From assembly GCA_949511925.1 (NCBI GenBank), contig CATEYX010000195.1, positions 1 through 17,942 of the forward strand: a DNA stretch of 17,942 bases. Reading direction: 5' to 3'. A program made the position numbers and the translations under genes. This DNA comes from Cryomorphaceae bacterium (GTDB lineage Bacteria > Bacteroidota > Bacteroidia > Flavobacteriales > BACL11). The first letter of the stretch is position 1. Each line of letters opens with the position of its first letter. This document shows positions 14,794-17,942 of this stretch, one piece after another. Below the pieces are notes generated by a model. It worked only from the letters and a program-made list of their open reading frames with translations. It was not told the DNA's origin and ran no database searches.

Positions 14794-16396
14794 TTATCTG
14801 TTTGTTTATAATAGATTTTAAAACAATGAGCATTACTGCTCCTATTGATATTATTGCCAAAGAATAAACTGCTGACTCCATCAGCATTTCTTCAATTGCA
14901 AACTGATATGTTTGAGTTGCTAAGGTATCAAAATTAAACGGCCTTAAAATCAAAGTTATGGGAAGCTCTTTTAAAAGGTCAACAAAGGTAACAATAAATG
15001 CAATTGCAAGAGCAAGCTTATTTATTGGAAAATGAATTTTTTGAAGAATTTTGAATGGTCCAAGTCCAAGTGTTTTTGCTGTATCGTCAAAAGATTCTGG
15101 ATGTTTTTCTAGACTAGATTTTATTGGAGATTTCCCAACAGCTAAAAATCGAAAAACATAAGCGTAAATTAAAACAGAAAAAGATCCAACAAGAGAAAAA
15201 GACTGAAGCATAGACACTTTAGTAAAAAGGAGTATAACAGCCAAACCAATTACAGCACCAGGAATTACATAACCTAAAGAAGTTGCCTGACCAATAAAAG
15301 AGCTGATTTTGAGCTTAGATATTTTCTCAACATATAAAAACAAGAGAGATATGCATATAATTATAGCAGAGGAAAAAACAGAAATAACAATAGAATTTTT
15401 ACTTAGAATATACAATGTTGTAAAGTCTATTTTATCAAAGTAAAGAATACAATTATTTAACACATAAGAAAAAGGGATTAAGAAGCCTACAATAAAAGGA
15501 AATGAACAGATCATATATATATATAATCTTTTAAAACCTAAAGGCTTGTTTAGTTTTTCAATTTTAGAGTTTGACGAATAATAAAACTTCGATTTCCTTG
15601 ATAAAACTTTTTGAATAATTAAAAAAACAAAAACAATAAGCAAAAGCAAACAAGCTAGTTGAATAGCCGTATTTTCATCACCCATAGAAAACCAGGCTCT
15701 AAAGATTCCTGTAGTATAAGTATTGACACCAAAGTACTTGACAGCACCATACTCATTTAAAACCTCCATTATAACAAGAAAAAGTCCAGAAAAAATAGCT
15801 GGTTTTGAGAGGGGTAGAATAACCTTAAAAAACAATCTTGCTCCTGATAACCCAAGGTTTTTAGACATATTTATGTAGCTTGAGCCAATAAGGCTAAAAG
15901 AGAGTCTACATGCAGTATAAATATAAGGATATAGGGCAAGCCCTAAAATAATGCCAAGAATCTCTATTTGGAGATAGTCTTTGTTAACAAGCTCTGCCAA
16001 ATTTGGGGATATTTTCCTTAAAAAGGACTGAATTGGCCCAGTAAAACTAAGAATATCACTATAGGTAAAAGCCATTATATATGTTGGTATTGCCAAAGGT
16101 AGATAAAGGGCAATATCAAAAAACTTTCTTAACCTAAAAGTATAGTTGCTAATAAACCAAGCAGGAATTATTCCAAAAACAAGAGAGAAACTGCCAGTAA
16201 GAAAAACAAGATAGAGAGTGTTTAGGCTATAATCGAGTAAAAGAGTGTCCCACAAATAAGAAAATGCGCTTTTTTCAATGTTAAAAACATTAGAAAATAA
16301 AAAAACCAAAGGGAGCAATAAAACTATTGAAATAAAAAAACTGACTATTAACCACCTTTTGTTCTGACTTTTTAATAATTTATTTATTATTTCCAA
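14783..16396 (-). CDS. fbpB: iron(III)-type ABC transporter permease (fused double permease)
   Basis: The protein is a 537-residue inner-membrane permease made of two homologous halves with about twelve helices in all, the layout of FbpB/SfuB. Each half has an EAA loop that docks the ATPase: MSKNLGLSGARLFFKVILPLSKPA at about 177-200 and DDTAKTLGLGPFKILQKIHFPI at about 437-458. The second-half segment LKELPITLILRPFNFDTLATQTY is typical of iron(III) permeases. It overlaps fbpA by 10 nt and fbpC by 11 nt. The start appears to be TTG within the end of fbpA, since no ATG precedes the first helix. Translation is probably coupled to fbpA. Confidence 0.87.
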   Translation of the reverse strand: MEIINKLLKSQNKRWLIVSFFISIVLLLPLVFLFSNVFNIEKSAFSYLWDTLLLDYSLNTLYLVFLTGSFSLVFGIIPAWFISNYTFRLRKFFDIALYLPLAIPTYIMAFTYSDILSFTGPIQSFLRKISPNLAELVNKDYLQIEILGIILGLALYPYIYTACRLSFSLIGSSYINMSKNLGLSGARLFFKVILPLSKPAIFSGLFLVIMEVLNEYGAVKYFGVNTYTTGIFRAWFSMGDENTAIQLACLLLLIVFVFLIIQKVLSRKSKFYYSSNSKIEKLNKPLGFKRLYIYMICSFPFIVGFLIPFSYVLNNCILYFDKIDFTTLYILSKNSIVISVFSSAIIICISLLFLYVEKISKLKISSFIGQATSLGYVIPGAVIGLAVILLFTKVSMLQSFSLVGSFSVLIYAYVFRFLAVGKSPIKSSLEKHPESFDDTAKTLGLGPFKILQKIHFPINKLALAIAFIVTFVDLLKELPITLILRPFNFDTLATQTYQFAIEEMLMESAVYSLAIISIGAVMLIVLKSIINKQINAS

Positions 16397-17454
16397 CCCG
16401 ACTTATCAAATATTTCAATAGCTCTTTTTCTAAAAACACCAAGCTGATTTAGGTCTAGTTCATCTCTCTTAAAATTACCCCAATTACTTACAATATCTGA
16501 AGGCTTAACATTAGGGTTAACAGAATATTCAAAGCTAGTATTTACATACCTGTTTTGGGCAGATTCTTCAGTAAGAAACTCAATCAATTTAAGTGCATTC
16601 TCTTTATTTGGAGAATTTTTTGCGAGACCAATACCAGAAACATTAATATGGGTGCCACTCTCACCTTCCCCTTGATTAGGGAAAAATACTCCTACAGATT
16701 TTCCTGCCTTTAATTCTTCTTCTTTTTCGGAAGAAAGCAGTAGACCTATGTAATATGAATTTACAATAGCAATATCTCCCTGACCAGCAGCAATCGCCTT
16801 GACCTGATCTCTATCATTTCCCTTAGGGTCTCTTGCAAAGTTTCTAACTAAACCAGAGGCCCAATTAGTTGCGCTTTCAACACCCTTATTTGCAACAATA
16901 GAAGATAAAAGCGCCTGATTATAAGCATTTGAAGAAGATCTTACAAGGATTTTGTTTTTCCATTTATCATCTGTAAGGGAAGAATAAGTGCTTAGCTCTT
17001 CAGCATTAACACGATCCTTACTATAAACTAAAATACGAGCTCGGTAAGTAATTGGCACCCAGAATCCATTAATATCTTTAAGGTCATCACTTATATTGGA
17101 ATTGATTTTTTCATTAGAAATTTTCTGCAATAAATCTAATTCACTTGCTTTTTGAAGTTTTCCTGCATCTACAGATATAAATAAATCTGCTGGACTATTG
17201 CTTCCTTCGTTTTTTAAGCGCTCTATCAATTCATCTGCATTAGCTTTAATAACATTAACTTTTATACCAGTTTCTATCTCAAAAGCTTCATACTGCTTTT
17301 CATCAACAGTATAGTGTCTTTGGCTATACAAGTTAACCTCATTAGAGGTTTTTTGCTCAGTATTGCAGCTTGAAAGTGCTAAGAAAGCGACTATGATTAA
17401 TGTTGTTCTTTGAGCCAATAGGACTCCCATTTTTCTATGTAATATTATTTTCAT
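16387..17454 (-). CDS. fbpA: iron(III) ABC transporter substrate-binding lipoprotein
   Basis: This periplasmic binding protein delivers ferric iron to the permease. With the ATG at 17454 it has 355 residues. A lipoprotein signal (LIIVAFLALSSC, lipobox Cys at residue 30) anchors it to the membrane. The mature part starts VNLYSQRHY. The paired tyrosines of NSYYIGLL (about 234-235) match the ferric-ion ligand pair of FbpA-type proteins, and PITYRARILVYS near 135-146 supplies the usual additional Tyr. An in-frame TTG at 17466 lies inside the promoter box, so I prefer 17454. Met at 17430 would give a shorter, more typical n-region and remains possible. It is first in an overlapping fbpA-B-C operon. 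Confidence 0.87.
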   Translation of the reverse strand: MKIILHRKMGVLLAQRTTLIIVAFLALSSCNTEQKTSNEVNLYSQRHYTVDEKQYEAFEIETGIKVNVIKANADELIERLKNEGSNSPADLFISVDAGKLQKASELDLLQKISNEKINSNISDDLKDINGFWVPITYRARILVYSKDRVNAEELSTYSSLTDDKWKNKILVRSSSNAYNQALLSSIVANKGVESATNWASGLVRNFARDPKGNDRDQVKAIAAGQGDIAIVNSYYIGLLLSSEKEEELKAGKSVGVFFPNQGEGESGTHINVSGIGLAKNSPNKENALKLIEFLTEESAQNRYVNTSFEYSVNPNVKPSDIVSNWGNFKRDELDLNQLGVFRKRAIEIFDKSGWK

Positions 17455-17463
17455 TTTTTTTTG

Positions 17464-17492
17464 CAAACATATAATATATTATAAAGAATCAA
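17464..17492 (-). promoter_or_regulatory. putative fbpA promoter
   Basis: On the minus strand TTG at 17492-17490 is followed after 18 nt by TATGTTTG at 17471-17464, a good fit to the Bacteroidota -33 TTG and -7 TAnnTTTG pair. The fbpA ATG is 9 nt beyond the box, after a C and an A-run, giving a very short A-rich leader like that of hemA. Confidence 0.55.
17470..17483. promoter_or_regulatory. 14-bp palindrome inside the fbpA promoter spacer
   Basis: TATAATATATTATA is a perfect inverted repeat located between the putative -33 and -7 elements and touching the latter. A repressor bound here would block RNA polymerase, as expected for an iron-responsive regulator of an iron importer. It is pure A/T, so chance is a serious alternative, and it does not clearly match a Fur or DtxR consensus. 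Confidence 0.35.
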
Positions 17493-17559
17493 TCTAAATA
17501 AAAAATAATTTTAGCTAAATATAGAACTATAAAAAAAAATTATCGAAAAAAGACATAGA

Positions 17560-17942
17560 CTAGGTAATAGACTTATTTTTCTTAATCTTACTAATGATAG
17601 AATATGCTATAGCCTTAAATGGATTAAATAAGTTTTTAAATAAAGAATCAAATTTAGAATTATCCTTGTCTGCCCCAAAACTAATTCGGCCTACTGATTT
17701 GGATAAAACTAGCGTACCCAACATCCAGTCCCAAAGTGCAAACTTTGAACCCATATTTTTACTAAAATGTTTAGGGTTATTACTATGATGAATTTGATGT
17801 TGAAATGGACTAATTAAGATATGCTCTAAAAATTTTGGATACTTTAATTTAACATGAGAATGTCTAAGATTAGCTCCTAAAAGTAGAAAAATAAAATGAA
17901 AGACATTTACTCCTAAGAAAACTAACTTATCAATTTGGTGAG
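17560..17942 (-). CDS. sterol desaturase / fatty acid hydroxylase family protein (C-terminal part, runs off the window)
   Basis: The minus-strand frame is open from the right edge to a TAG at 17562-17560 and encodes about 126 residues; the N-terminal part lies outside. A hydrophobic segment (VNVFHFIFLLLGANL) is followed by LRHSHV and by HQIHHSNN. The latter is the HxxHH box that binds the di-iron centre in membrane hydroxylases of this superfamily. FALWDWMLGTLVLS after it is also typical. A basic tail ends the protein. Members act on sterols, carotenoids, fatty acids or tetrahydrobiopterin-dependent substrates; the substrate cannot be told from this part. It is upstream of fbpA on the same strand with a 93-105 nt gap, and fbpA has its own promoter there. 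Confidence 0.85.
   Translation of the reverse strand, partial: HQIDKLVFLGVNVFHFIFLLLGANLRHSHVKLKYPKFLEHILISPFQHQIHHSNNPKHFSKNMGSKFALWDWMLGTLVLSKSVGRISFGADKDNSKFDSLFKNLFNPFKAIAYSIISKIKKNKSIT

Noticed and set aside
17455..17466. Extended fbpA start at the TTG at 17466
   Set aside because: The codon overlaps the putative -7 box; an ATG 12 nt downstream after an A-run is the better start.
17594..17788. Plus-strand ORF antisense to the hydroxylase-like gene
   Set aside because: The opposite strand encodes HQIHHS and FALWDWMLGTL of the sterol desaturase family, which is the better explanation.
17560..17942. Degraded hydroxylase pseudogene
   Set aside because: The reading frame is intact to the window edge and the histidine box is complete; it is cut only by the window.
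1..17942. CRISPR array, tRNA, rRNA, insertion sequence or phage genes
   Set aside because: No regularly spaced repeats, cloverleaf-like segments, transposase motifs or terminal inverted repeats were seen while reading both strands.

Overview
This is a strongly AT-rich chromosomal segment from a member of the Bacteroidota, probably a flavobacterium-like lineage. Three observations support that. Genes lack Shine-Dalgarno sequences and start after A-rich leaders. Several intergenic regions hold the Bacteroidota -7 promoter motif TAnnTTTG. One small gene resembles DUF6435 (Lacal_2735-type), a family I associate with this phylum. No rRNA, tRNA, CRISPR, transposase or phage gene is visible, and no gene-free stretch exceeds 300 bases.

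Left region (1-3709). The window opens with the tail of an unidentified gene that overlaps a TolC-type outer-membrane efflux protein. Facing it on the minus strand is a small set: a DUF6435-like protein, an unrecognised 61-residue ORF and an exported methionine-R-sulfoxide reductase (msrB). Divergent from that set is a saccharopine-dehydrogenase-like (trans-acting enoyl reductase) oxidoreductase.

Central region (3907-13020). Nine genes in one direction, hemA-hemC-hemD-hemB-hemL-hemE-hemN-hemH-hemJ, encode every dedicated step from glutamyl-tRNA to protoheme. Only the housekeeping glutamyl-tRNA synthetase is absent. All junctions overlap or leave 2 nt, so this looks like one translationally coupled transcript. 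The 197-bp region upstream is the only apparent control point. It holds a -7 box, a perfect 11-bp tandem repeat in the place of a -33 element, and a run of 14 A residues reaching into the start codon. The coproporphyrinogen and protoporphyrinogen oxidation steps use HemN and HemJ, so no classical O2-dependent HemF or HemY is encoded here.

Right region (13039-17942, minus strand). A secreted CIA30-family protein converges on hemJ. Next comes an overlapping Fe(3+)-type ABC importer set, fbpA-fbpB-fbpC, with its own promoter and a 14-bp palindrome in the promoter spacer. The window closes with the C-terminal part of a sterol desaturase/fatty acid hydroxylase family protein that runs off the edge. 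Together the centre and right give a heme factory next to an iron importer that could feed ferrochelatase.

Nothing here is clearly a new biological system. The most interesting signals are the hemA control region, cysteine clusters in GluTR and ferrochelatase, an atypical HemE active-site segment, and TTG starts at three tightly coupled junctions.
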